Of a DNA stretch of 64,000 nucleotides, positions 24,182 to 32,121 are shown one piece after another. Numbering within the stretch: position 1 is the first letter of the stretch; each line of letters opens with the position of its first letter. The translations under genes were made by a program, and so were the position numbers. The DNA comes from Verrucomicrobiota bacterium (GTDB lineage Bacteria; Verrucomicrobiota; Kiritimatiellia; CAIQIC01), in NCBI GenBank assembly GCA_004321905.1, contig SCQF01000009.1, positions 1 to 64,000 on the forward strand, given 5' to 3'. The notes under the pieces were generated by a model. The model had not been told where the DNA came from, did no database searches, and worked only from the letters and a program-made list of their open reading frames with translations.

Positions 24182-25249
24182 ATGTCGCCAGGGAAAACCA
24201 TTCTTTATCTGCAGAAGTCGCTGCTCAAACGCGAGCGGCAACCCGTTTTGCGCGGCGTCGAATTGTTCGATGCGTTGCTCATTCGTGATTTGATGGCCGC
24301 GGGTCATCGCGTCACATTGCCGTTGGTATGCTGTTGGGAACCGCTGCTGCGCGAACGGTTGCCGACGGGCTGTCGTTTGCAAATCATATCGTGTTTCGGC
24401 GGTTCGGCGCTTAATGGCCTGCTGGCGGCGTTGTTCGCGGGCCGGCATGATGCCCTGATCATCGGCAACGTCGGCAACGGTTTGGTGCCGGCCATCAAAC
24501 TTCTGTTTGCCACGCGCAGGGTCGGTCGCGCCGCACTGATCGCCAACCGCGAAGCCGCGCCCCGCTTCGTGGCCGCGCTGCGCCGGTACGCCGTCCGCAT
24601 ACTGGCCGTGAACAATCAAATCGCCGCGCCGTTCCGCACCGCGGGTTATCCGTTGGTGGATACCGATTACGGCATCCCCAACGCGGAAGAATTCTTTCCG
24701 GCAGCCGAAGCCAAACCTGCCGATGCGCCGGTGGATTTCTGCGTCGTCGGCCAGCTCGACAACGCGTGGAAGGGTGCCGACACCGCCATCGCCGCGTTCC
24801 AGAAACTGCCCGACGCCGTTCGCGCACGCTGTCGCCTGCATCTGGCCTCGTTCGTAAATCCGCCAACCATCACGACACCGGGCATCCAAATCTATCCGTG
24901 GTTGCCGGCGGCGGCGATACCCACTTTCTTGCGGCGCATGGATGTGATGCTCGTGCCGTCGCGCGACGAGCACGTCATGCGCGAGACGTTTTCGCAGGTG
25001 ATCGTCCAAGGCATGTTGACCGGTCTGCCGATCATCGCCAGCGACCGGCCGGTACTGATGGAAAAACTCGACACCGGAGGCGGGCTGATTTTCCAAACCT
25101 TGGAACAACTCGTCCAAGGTTTGGAAAAACTCGCCGGCGATGCAGCGCTGCGCCGACGCCTTGGCGCCGAAGCCCGCCGCATCGCGCTGGAGCGTTACGT
25201 TTGGAACACGGACCGCTTCATCCGTAAATACTTGTTCCCGGACGAATGA
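24182..25249 (+). CDS. Glycosyltransferase, GT4-like
   Basis: 355 residues, two Rossmann-like halves of the GT-B fold. The C-terminal half shows VVGQLDNAWKGADTAIAAFQKL, PWLPAAAIPTFLRRMDVMLVPSRDEHVMRETFSQVIVQGMLTGLPIIASD, the region that binds the nucleotide-sugar donor in GT4 enzymes. ATG 24182 is chosen because the frame further upstream translates the palindrome pair. Acceptor unknown. Two palindromes at 25091-25126 encode FQTLEQLVQGLEK in the C-terminal helix region. Confidence 0.78.
   Translation: MSPGKTILYLQKSLLKRERQPVLRGVELFDALLIRDLMAAGHRVTLPLVCCWEPLLRERLPTGCRLQIISCFGGSALNGLLAALFAGRHDALIIGNVGNGLVPAIKLLFATRRVGRAALIANREAAPRFVAALRRYAVRILAVNNQIAAPFRTAGYPLVDTDYGIPNAEEFFPAAEAKPADAPVDFCVVGQLDNAWKGADTAIAAFQKLPDAVRARCRLHLASFVNPPTITTPGIQIYPWLPAAAIPTFLRRMDVMLVPSRDEHVMRETFSQVIVQGMLTGLPIIASDRPVLMEKLDTGGGLIFQTLEQLVQGLEKLAGDAALRRRLGAEARRIALERYVWNTDRFIRKYLFPDE
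25091..25126. repeat. Palindrome pair within glycosyltransferase, 21-bp period
   Basis: Copies 25091-25105 (perfect) and 25112-25126 (GTCCAA left arm). The 21-bp spacing (seven codons, two helical turns) differs from the 31-32 bp seen between genes and keeps frame. Confidence 0.7.
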
Positions 25250-25255
25250 CATTCG

Positions 25256-26602
25256 TCACACCAGCGTCTTCCAGAGCTCCACGTTTTCCAGCTTCGCCTT
25301 GATGGCGTTGGCAAACTGCGCGGCATGCGCGCCATCAATAATCTGATGATCACTGGAGAGCGTAATCTTCATTATCTGCCGGACAACGACTTTATCGTCT
25401 TTGACCACCGGCTGCTTGGTGGTGCTGGAAACCGCGAGGATCGCGGCCTCGCCCGGATTGATGATCGCGGTGAAGTTCTCGACGTTCATCATGCCCATAT
25501 TGGACATGGTGAACGTGCTGCCGCTCATTTCGTCGGGCAATAACTTGCCGTTGCGCGCCTTTTCAACCAACGTCGCGGAACGATCATGCAGTTCCAGCAA
25601 CGTCAGATCATCGGCATCGCGAATCACGGGCACAACGAGACCGCTTTCCAGCGACACCGCGAGCCCGAGGTTAACCTTGCTGTGCCACCAGACACTCTTA
25701 CCATCGGTGGAACTGTTGACCGCCGGAAATTCCTTCAGGCTCAACGTCACGGCCATCGCAATGAAATCGGTGACGGAATACGGCATGTTTTTCGCCTTCA
25801 ACGTCGCGCGGTAGGCGACGAGATCGGTCATATCCACCGACACGGTGACGAAGAAGTGTGGCGTACTGGTGAAGCTCTGCGTGAGCCGCTGAGCAATCAC
25901 CTGCCGCATCTTGCTCATCGCCTTGGGCTTCTCGGCCACGGCACGTTTGATGTCCTCAACCGTGATCTTGCCCGCATCGCCGGTGCCACGAATGGAAAGC
26001 AAGTCGAGTTTTTCCTTCGCGGCCATCTCTTTGGCGGTCGGCGTGATCTTGAGTTGCGCATAGCTCTTGGCTTCGAGATAGGCGACCACGTCTTTTTCGA
26101 CGATACGGCCCCCCGGCCCGGTGCCGCGGATTGGCGCAGGATTGATCACGCTACGCTCCGCGAGCACCTTGGCGCGCGGGCTGATCTTCAGCTTGCGCGG
26201 AGCCGCCGGCTGTACCGCTTGCGGCTTTTGAATGACCACTTGAGGTGCAGCGACGTCCGCCGTCTGCGTCTGACTGACCGCTGATTTCTGAACGCTGACC
26301 TCTGGCTGCGCCGCCGGCTTGGCGGCGGGAGTGGGCGGTGGCGGCGTGGCCGGGATCGCCTCGCCGGGCTGACCAACCCACGCGACGACGGCTTGTACCG
26401 GCACGGTGCCGCCTTCGGGCGTCAGAATTTTCAGCAGCGTCCCTTCGAAAAAGCTCTCGACCTCCATATTGGCTTTGTCGGTCTCGATCTCGAAAAGGAT
26501 GTCGCCCTTGGCAACCTTGTCGCCTTCCTTCTTGAGCCACTTCACGATGGTACATTCCTCGGTGAACTGGCCCGGCTTCGGCATAGCTATTGGTGATGGC
26601 AT
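25256..26602 (-). CDS. aceF: Pyruvate dehydrogenase E2 (dihydrolipoamide acetyltransferase)
   Basis: Core of the PDH complex. N-terminal lipoyl domain with the lipoylated Lys in ETDKANMEV, an Ala/Pro/Gln-rich linker, two peripheral-subunit-binding domains (KISPRAKVLAERS and KITPTAKEMAAKE), then the catalytic CAT domain ending DHQIIDGAHAAQF with active-site His and Asp. 448 residues. SD AAGGAG precedes ATG 26602. The linker contains a TCAGC-iterated repeat (26269-26302). Upstream in the same direction are a GxxExxY gene and pdhAB. Confidence 0.95.
   Translation of the reverse strand: MPSPIAMPKPGQFTEECTIVKWLKKEGDKVAKGDILFEIETDKANMEVESFFEGTLLKILTPEGGTVPVQAVVAWVGQPGEAIPATPPPPTPAAKPAAQPEVSVQKSAVSQTQTADVAAPQVVIQKPQAVQPAAPRKLKISPRAKVLAERSVINPAPIRGTGPGGRIVEKDVVAYLEAKSYAQLKITPTAKEMAAKEKLDLLSIRGTGDAGKITVEDIKRAVAEKPKAMSKMRQVIAQRLTQSFTSTPHFFVTVSVDMTDLVAYRATLKAKNMPYSVTDFIAMAVTLSLKEFPAVNSSTDGKSVWWHSKVNLGLAVSLESGLVVPVIRDADDLTLLELHDRSATLVEKARNGKLLPDEMSGSTFTMSNMGMMNVENFTAIINPGEAAILAVSSTTKQPVVKDDKVVVRQIMKITLSSDHQIIDGAHAAQFANAIKAKLENVELWKTLV
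26269..26302. repeat. TCAGC-iterated repeat in the E2 linker
   Basis: On the minus strand it reads as tandem TCAGC/ATCAGC units (GTCAGCGTTCAG..., ATCAGCGGTCAG). A related unit is inside the U32 gene at 42437-42470. It encodes part of the flexible, variable linker, where extra sequence would be tolerated. Confidence 0.5.
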
Positions 26603-26626
26603 TTCAATTCTCCTTTTGACGCTGAT

Positions 26627-27025
26627 TTACACAGATTTCGCGAGATGCTTGTGTGAAAGAATTCGTCGGCGCACTTCGACAGAACCTCCAAAATTGATCA
26701 ATAATCCCACTTCAATTCCTGTAGCTTTCAGATAGTTGACCAATTGAACCTCGTGCGTCTTATCCAGATTGGAAACTGCTTTAATTTCCAAAATCAGGAC
26801 ATCATTCACCACGGCATCAGCAATATAATCGCCAACGATTTCGCCGGCATAGCACACTGGAATTGCACGTTGCTGTTCCACGTGAAGCCCTGCATTACGT
26901 AAGTCCAAACACAAGGCGTTTTCATAGACCTTCTCAAGGAAGCCAGCGCCCAAGGTGTTATGAACCTTGAACGCGGCCCCGATTATGGTTTCCGTTAATT
27001 CCTTAAGTTTGAAATCTGCGCTCAT
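26627..27025 (-). CDS. GxxExxY family protein
   Basis: 132 residues; the naming motif appears as GAGFLEKVYENAL, followed by DYIADAVVNDVLILEIKAV, the PD-(D/E)xK-like core of this nuclease-related family of unknown function. ATG 27025 is chosen because the frame further upstream overlaps pdhAB in another frame. The gene sits between aceF and pdhAB and is flanked by AATCTGTG/GCGTAAATC-type repeats in inverted orientation, which suggests it entered the operon with them. Confidence 0.85.
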   Translation of the reverse strand: MSADFKLKELTETIIGAAFKVHNTLGAGFLEKVYENALCLDLRNAGLHVEQQRAIPVCYAGEIVGDYIADAVVNDVLILEIKAVSNLDKTHEVQLVNYLKATGIEVGLLINFGGSVEVRRRILSHKHLAKSV

Positions 27026-27047
27026 CGGCGTAAATCGGCGTCTGATT

Positions 27048-29339
27048 TCACAGAATTTGTTTCGCGGCGGCGATGATGTCGTTCGCGTTCGGCAGGAACG
27101 CGGCCTCCAGAATGTGCGACTGCGGCGCGATGCCGTTCTTCGCACCCACGCGGATAACCGGCGCATCGAGTTCGTCAAACGCCTTTTCCATGATGGTCGA
27201 GGCGATTTCGCCGGTGAAGCTGCCGATGTGCACCGCTTGACTGACGACCACGCACTTGCCGGTCTTGGCGACTGAGCGCAGGATCGTCTCGATATCGAGC
27301 GGCACGAGCGTGCGGATATCTACGACTTCGGCGCTAATCCCTTCGGCGGCGAGTTTCTCGGCGGCCTTGAGTGCGTCGAGAATCGCCGGGCCCCAACCGA
27401 CGAGGGTGATGTCCTTGCCTTCGCGTTTCACGTCAGCGACACCGATCGGAATCACATAATCTTCTTCCGGCACGACGCCCTTCTCGCTGTAGAGGAGTTG
27501 CGACTCGACGAACATGATCGGGTTGTCGTCACGGATCGAGGCCTTGATTAGACCTTTCGCATCATAGGCGGTTGCGGGATAAACCACGTACATGCCCGGG
27601 ATGTGGGCGAACATACTTTCCAAGGTTTGGGAATGCTGTCCGCCGTAACCCTTGCCGCCGCCAACCGAGGCGCGAATGACGAGCGGCACCTTGGTCTGCG
27701 CGCCGCTCATATAGTGCCACTTCGCGGCTTGGTTGCTGATCTGGTCCGACGCCATCAGCGCGAAGTCCATATACATCAATTCCGCGATGGGTCGCAGGCC
27801 GGCCATCGCGGCACCGACCGCCGTACCGCAGATGCACGCTTCGGAAATCGGTGTGTTGAACACGCGGTCGCGACCGAACTGCTCCAGCAGGCCCTTGGTC
27901 AGCTTGAACGCGTTGCCATATTCGGCCACGTCCTCGCCGTAGACGATGACGCGGTTGTCACGCATCATTTCCTCGACCATGCCTTCCTTGATCGCATCGC
28001 GATAGTTGATCTTGCCGTCCTTGTCGCGTTTGACCTTGGCGGCATCCGCTTTGATGACTTTGACTTTTTGGAATTCCGCCGGGACCACGTCCACCTTGGT
28101 GTCGGTGTACATGAACTTGAGCACGTCCTCCGCCGCCGGATCGGCCGCGTTGGCGGCACGCACCGCGGCGCGGGCATTGCGGTCGCGGACCAGTTTTTCA
28201 CGCGCGTCAATTTCTTCGGCGGTGGCGGCCTTGGCGTCGAGCAATTGCTTCTTGAAGGTTTCGATGGCGTCAATCGCGCGCCACGACGCTTCTTCGTCTT
28301 TCGTGCGGTATTCCATGCGCGGATCGCCGAGCGAGTGACCGTAGTAGCGGTAGGTGTTCACCTCGAGCAGCACCGGACCTTCGCCTTTGCGGCAAATATC
28401 GGCGGCGCGGCTGACGGCCTCGCGCACAGCGAGCACATCCATGCCGTTGACGACCTCCGCGTGCATGTTGTTGTCGGAGAAACCAACGGCGCGGCGTACC
28501 AGATTCTTGACACCCATGACTTCATCTTCGGCGCGACCGGTCATGCCGTATTGGTTGTTCTGGACGAGGAAGATGATCGGCAGGCCGAATTTATGATTCT
28601 TCGCGAGGTGATTGGTCCATTGCACCTGCGCGGCCCAGTTGAGCGCCTCGAGTACAACGCCATTCGCGTAGGCGCCATCGCCCGCGAAGCAGCAGATTAC
28701 GCCGTCGCTGTGCTGATAGCGCATGGCCATCGCCGCGCCCGTCGCAATCGGCACGCCGCCGCCGACGATTGCATTGGCGCCCAAGTGGCCAATGCGGAAG
28801 TCGGCGATGTGCATGCCACCGCCACGGCCTTTGCAATAACCATCTTCCTTGCCGAACAATTCGGCGATGGTGCGATAGACGTGATCTTCCAAAACTTCTT
28901 CGAGCAATTCGGCGCCCTTCTTGGTGGAGCCGGGTACGCGTGAACGCAAGGTCGCCTCGTCCATCTGGCGAATCGCCACAGAGCCTTTGGCCATGCTGTC
29001 GCCGTGGCCGCGGTGCGTACTGGTGATTTTATCCATCAAACGCAAGGCGGCGCACGCGCCGACGGCGGTGCCTTCCTGGCCGATGGAAACGTGCGTCGGG
29101 CCACGATAGTTGAAGGTGGGGATCGGCTCATAGGCGCCGGAGCGTAGGCGGACGATCATGTCCTCGACCTCGCGCACCATCAGCATATCCTCGTAGATGT
29201 CCAGCGCCTGCGCCTTGGTCAGGTGCTTGGCCTGCAGTTCGCTGGCGAGATCGCCCTTGAACTGGTATGCGGAAATCTTTCCGCAGTCCATGGTGAACGG
29301 CTTGAAATCGGGCCGTTTGTTGCTCAGATAATTCGGCAT
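27048..29339 (-). CDS. Pyruvate dehydrogenase E1, fused alpha-beta subunit
   Basis: 763-residue thiamine-diphosphate enzyme that decarboxylates pyruvate and acetylates E2. Residues about 20-400 are the alpha part (GHGDSMAKGSV, TPP motif CFAGDGAYANG...NN-QYGM), and about 440-763 the beta part (YGEDVAEYG, GGKGYGGQHSQTLES). In most bacteria these are separate PdhA and PdhB chains, so this is a natural fusion. ATG 29339 has the strong SD AGGAAGAGG; an in-frame ATG at 29372 is possible. A branched-chain 2-oxoacid substrate cannot be fully excluded. One imperfect palindrome (27618-27632) coincides with the conserved SQTLE residues. Confidence 0.93.
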   Translation of the reverse strand: MPNYLSNKRPDFKPFTMDCGKISAYQFKGDLASELQAKHLTKAQALDIYEDMLMVREVEDMIVRLRSGAYEPIPTFNYRGPTHVSIGQEGTAVGACAALRLMDKITSTHRGHGDSMAKGSVAIRQMDEATLRSRVPGSTKKGAELLEEVLEDHVYRTIAELFGKEDGYCKGRGGGMHIADFRIGHLGANAIVGGGVPIATGAAMAMRYQHSDGVICCFAGDGAYANGVVLEALNWAAQVQWTNHLAKNHKFGLPIIFLVQNNQYGMTGRAEDEVMGVKNLVRRAVGFSDNNMHAEVVNGMDVLAVREAVSRAADICRKGEGPVLLEVNTYRYYGHSLGDPRMEYRTKDEEASWRAIDAIETFKKQLLDAKAATAEEIDAREKLVRDRNARAAVRAANAADPAAEDVLKFMYTDTKVDVVPAEFQKVKVIKADAAKVKRDKDGKINYRDAIKEGMVEEMMRDNRVIVYGEDVAEYGNAFKLTKGLLEQFGRDRVFNTPISEACICGTAVGAAMAGLRPIAELMYMDFALMASDQISNQAAKWHYMSGAQTKVPLVIRASVGGGKGYGGQHSQTLESMFAHIPGMYVVYPATAYDAKGLIKASIRDDNPIMFVESQLLYSEKGVVPEEDYVIPIGVADVKREGKDITLVGWGPAILDALKAAEKLAAEGISAEVVDIRTLVPLDIETILRSVAKTGKCVVVSQAVHIGSFTGEIASTIMEKAFDELDAPVIRVGAKNGIAPQSHILEAAFLPNANDIIAAAKQIL
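27618..27632. repeat. Imperfect palindrome inside pdhAB
   Basis: TTCCAAGGTTTGGGA; encodes the conserved SQTLE of E1-beta on the minus strand, so it may be coincidental. Confidence 0.35.
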
Positions 29340-29367
29340 TTCCTCTTCCTTTCCTGTTTTTTCGTTG

Positions 29368-29435
29368 TTCATTTTTTGACACTGATAAACGCCGATTCCA
29401 CAGGTTTTTTTATCTGCGTAAATCTGCGTCTAAAC
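29368..29435. repeat. GACACTGATAAACGCC / ATCTGCGTAAATCTGCGTC repeat
   Basis: Member of the same repeat type that flanks the GxxExxY gene; lies between pdhAB and the deoR-type gene. Confidence 0.45.
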
Positions 29436-30209
29436 CTTCTGAACTTTCACGCCACGCCTGGCCAATTCCTTGGCCCATTCCGCGGCGAGCCGCTTGTCGG
29501 TGATCAATCGGTTCACTTGCTCCAACCGCCCCGAGCGTGCAAACAAAATTTTCCCAGCCTTGGAACTATCGGCCAGCAACACCACCTCGCGCGCGCGACG
29601 CATCACGAGTTCTTTCGTGAACGCTTCGCCGGTATCGGTCGTCGTCAGACCCTCCGTCCCGAAGCCCATTGTGCCCATAAACGCGCGGTCCACATGCAAT
29701 TCTTCCAATACGGCCCGCGTCAAGGGCCCCACCACCGTCTGACTCAAGCGCCGCAACTCGCCGCCAACCAAAATCAGCCGCGGTCCCGCGCCGCCCAGCT
29801 CGCTCGCCGCGCGCAGCGAATTCGTCACCACCGTCAGATTCGTTCGGTCGCGCAGCAGCCGCGCCAGCGCCAGTACCGTCGAGCCGCCGTCGAGATAGAC
29901 CGTCTCGCCCGGCTTGATCAGTTCCAGTGCGGCTTCGGCGATATGCTGCTTCTCGCGCGCCGCCACGGCGGTTTTGTCATCGAACAGCGGCTCTTCCAGC
30001 CGGCTTTCCACGCTGACCGCGCCGCCATGTACGCGCCGCAATTCACCACGCTTTTCCAGTTCTTCCAGATCGCGCCGCGCCGTCGCGGTGGAAATCGCCA
30101 ATTCCCGGCAGATTTCCTGCAACCGCACTACCCGCCGGGCGCGCACCAATTCGCGTAATTGGGCCAGCCGTTCCGGCGCGAGCGCTTTTTCTGATGCATC
30201 CTTTTGCAT
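29430..30209 (-). CDS. DeoR-family transcriptional regulator
   Basis: 259 residues. N-terminal winged helix-turn-helix (RLAQLRELVRARRVVRLQEICRELAISTATARRDLEELEKRGELRRVHGGA, residues about 14-62) and C-terminal DeoR sensor domain (YLDGGSTVLALARLL; DRAFMGTMGF). These regulators usually bind phosphosugars and repress sugar genes. The target is uncertain; it lies upstream of, and co-directional with, pdhAB and has its own promoter with an overlapping dyad. Confidence 0.9.
   Translation of the reverse strand: MQKDASEKALAPERLAQLRELVRARRVVRLQEICRELAISTATARRDLEELEKRGELRRVHGGAVSVESRLEEPLFDDKTAVAAREKQHIAEAALELIKPGETVYLDGGSTVLALARLLRDRTNLTVVTNSLRAASELGGAGPRLILVGGELRRLSQTVVGPLTRAVLEELHVDRAFMGTMGFGTEGLTTTDTGEAFTKELVMRRAREVVLLADSSKAGKILFARSGRLEQVNRLITDKRLAAEWAKELARRGVKVQKV
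29551..29565. repeat. Imperfect palindrome inside deoR gene
   Basis: TTCCCAGCCTTGGAA; encodes SSKAG in a conserved part of the sensor domain. Confidence 0.4.
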
Positions 30210-30223
30210 GAGCGAACGTGAGC

Positions 30224-30252
30224 GATATATGATTGATCGTGATCGAAGTCAA
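30224..30252 (-). promoter_or_regulatory. Sigma70-like promoter of the deoR gene
   Basis: Minus strand: -35 TTGACT (30247-30252), 17-bp spacer, -10 TATATC (30224-30229), about 15 bp before the start codon. Confidence 0.6.
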
Positions 30253-30255
30253 TCA
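30230..30255. promoter_or_regulatory. Candidate DeoR operator dyad
   Basis: TGATTGA (30230-30236) and TCAATCA (30249-30255) are perfect 7-bp inverted arms around 12 bp, covering the -35 box and spacer: the expected place for autorepression. Confidence 0.5.
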
Positions 30256-30260
30256 CAATT

Positions 30261-30275
30261 TTCCAAGCCTTGGAA
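30261..30275. repeat. Palindrome, single copy
   Basis: Perfect TTCCAA-GCC-TTGGAA just upstream of the deoR promoter and downstream of the cupin stop. Confidence 0.85.
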
Positions 30276-30282
30276 ATCTACG

Positions 30283-30645
30283 TTATGCGTCGCGGTGGAC
30301 GGTCTGCGGGCTGAAGGCGGGGAGGCAGACGGCGATATATTCCGCGTCACCGGCGTGCGGCGTGGAATATTGTACCCATTCGTTTTTGGCGATTAGCACC
30401 GCCTGACCGGCGTGGACGTCCAAAACCTGGTGGCGCGTGGTGACGCGAAGCGTGCCGGCGAGCACGACGGTGTGTTCATCGAATTCCGGCGTCTGGCCCG
30501 GCTCGCTCCACCCGGTAGGGCTTTTCATACGGGCGATGCTGATGGTTTCCGTGCCGGAGTTCACCCAGCCAAAAAATTCCTCGATGATCTTCGGCGGTTT
30601 CCCGGCGGCCTCGATCTTCGTTGGCGCAGTAATGAGTCGCGGCAT
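30283..30645 (-). CDS. Small cupin-domain protein
   Basis: 120 residues, a single cupin barrel (EFDEHTVVLAGTLRVTTRHQVLDVHAGQAVLIAKNEWVQYSTP), similar in layout to EutQ-type or sugar-binding cupins. ATG 30645 has a GGAG SD about 10 bp upstream. Co-directional with deoR downstream; function unknown. Confidence 0.75.
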   Translation of the reverse strand: MPRLITAPTKIEAAGKPPKIIEEFFGWVNSGTETISIARMKSPTGWSEPGQTPEFDEHTVVLAGTLRVTTRHQVLDVHAGQAVLIAKNEWVQYSTPHAGDAEYIAVCLPAFSPQTVHRDA

Positions 30646-30758
30646 AATTTTCTCCGGGTTCACCGGGCGAGTTATAGGATTTTACTGAACCGAGTCAAGG
30701 CGGCGAAAATCTTGCCAAATGCCAAATCCGGGGCACACTAGGCGTGCGCGGCGGTGTT

Positions 30759-30805
30759 TTCCAAGGGTTGGAAAAGCCAGCCGTTGCTTTTTCCGAGCGT
30801 TGGAA
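30759..30805. repeat. Palindrome pair, 32-bp period
   Basis: Copies 30759-30773 (perfect, centre GGG) and 30791-30805 (TTCCGA left arm). The right arm TTGGAAAGC ends 4 bp before the mntH start codon and may supply its SD. Confidence 0.88.
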
Positions 30806-30810
30806 AGCAT

Positions 30811-32121
30811 ATGCCCGAAGAGCGCGTCATAAAGTCGGCCGATGCCGGTACGATCACCGCCGCAGAGCAGGTGCTCGGCGGCGCGAGCGGCCAGCGCGGG
30901 CCAGCGCGGCTCTTGCCGTTCCTCGGCCCGGCGTTCATTGCCAGCATCGCCTATATGGACCCCGGGAATTTTGCCACAAACATTCAAGGCGGCGCGCAAT
31001 TTGGCTATACGCTGCTGTGGGTGGTCGTCGCCAGCAATCTCATGGCGATGCTGGTACAGACGCTTTCCGCCAAACTCGGCATTGCCAGCGGTCGCAACCT
31101 CGCCGAATTGTGCCGCGAATATTTTCCCGCGCCGGTGGTTTGGGTGATGTGGGTCATCATGGAAGTGGTGGCGATGGCCACCGACTTGGCCGAATTTCTT
31201 GGTGCTGCCATCGGCTTCAACCTGCTCTTCGGCATTCCGTTATGGCTGGCTGGACTGCTTACGGCGGCGTTCACCTTCATGCTGTTGGGCTTGGAGCGCC
31301 GCGGCTTCCGGCCTTTGGAAGCGGCGATCACGGCATTCGTCGGCGTCATCGCGGTTTGCTACCTCATTGAAACTTTTCTGGGCCGCCCCGATTGGGGCCA
31401 AGTGGCGTTCCATGCGGTGGTGCCGCAATTCCGCGGTGTGGAAAGTGTATTGCTGGCCACCGGCATTCTCGGTGCCACAGTCATGCCGCACGTCATCTTC
31501 CTGCACTCGTCGTTGACGCAAGGCCGGATCGTCACACGCGAACCGGTGCTGCTAAAAAAACTTTTCCGTTTCCAGATCGCCGATGTCACCATCGCGATGG
31601 GCTTGGCGGGGTTGATCAACATGGCGATGCTGATGATGGCCGCGGCCACTTTTCACAAGGCCGGCATGACGAGCGTCGGTACGCTCGAGGAAGCCTATAA
31701 AACACTGGAGCCGTTGCTGGGCAAGGCGGCGGGCGTGGTGTTTGCGATCTCTCTGCTGGCCTCGGGGCTTTCGTCCTCGTCGGTGGGCACCATGGCGGGA
31801 CAGGTCATCATGCAGGGCTTTTTGCGCTGGCACATCCCCGTTTGGCTGCGGCGACTGGCGACAATGCTGCCCTCGCTGATTGTTATCTGGATGGGGCTTG
31901 ATCCCACGCGTACGCTGGTCATCAGCCAGGTGGTGTTGAGCTTCGGCCTGCCGTTTGCGGTGGTGCCGTTGATTCTCTTCACGCGTCGGGCCGATGTGAT
32001 GGGTGTGCTCGTCAATCGCCGCCTGACCACCGCCATCGCCATGGTTGTGGCCACGCTGATTGTCGCGTTGAATTTCTATCTGCTCTGGCAGCTTTTTGCA
32101 GGAGGTTCCGGCCATGTTTAA
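30811..32121 (+). CDS. mntH: Nramp-family divalent metal transporter (MntH-like)
   Basis: 436 residues with about 11 membrane segments; proton-coupled Mn2+/Fe2+ uptake. The metal-binding motif of TM1 is intact as DPGN (residues 50-53) and TM6 has MPHVIFLHSS. ATG 30811 follows the second palindrome by 5 bp; the frame further upstream would translate both palindromes. No manganese riboswitch is visible. It overlaps the start of the uspA gene by 8 nt. Confidence 0.92.
   Translation: MPEERVIKSADAGTITAAEQVLGGASGQRGPARLLPFLGPAFIASIAYMDPGNFATNIQGGAQFGYTLLWVVVASNLMAMLVQTLSAKLGIASGRNLAELCREYFPAPVVWVMWVIMEVVAMATDLAEFLGAAIGFNLLFGIPLWLAGLLTAAFTFMLLGLERRGFRPLEAAITAFVGVIAVCYLIETFLGRPDWGQVAFHAVVPQFRGVESVLLATGILGATVMPHVIFLHSSLTQGRIVTREPVLLKKLFRFQIADVTIAMGLAGLINMAMLMMAAATFHKAGMTSVGTLEEAYKTLEPLLGKAAGVVFAISLLASGLSSSSVGTMAGQVIMQGFLRWHIPVWLRRLATMLPSLIVIWMGLDPTRTLVISQVVLSFGLPFAVVPLILFTRRADVMGVLVNRRLTTAIAMVVATLIVALNFYLLWQLFAGGSGHV

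Noticed and set aside
27618-27632. Palindrome in pdhAB as evidence of insertion
   Set aside because: The encoded SQTLE is a conserved E1-beta sequence, so the match is probably coincidental.
27603-28943. 446-codon plus-strand open frame opposite pdhAB
   Set aside because: Antisense shadow of a conserved TPP enzyme.
30664-30810. Manganese (yybP-ykoY) riboswitch before mntH
   Set aside because: No conserved loop sequences found; the stretch is occupied by the palindrome pair.
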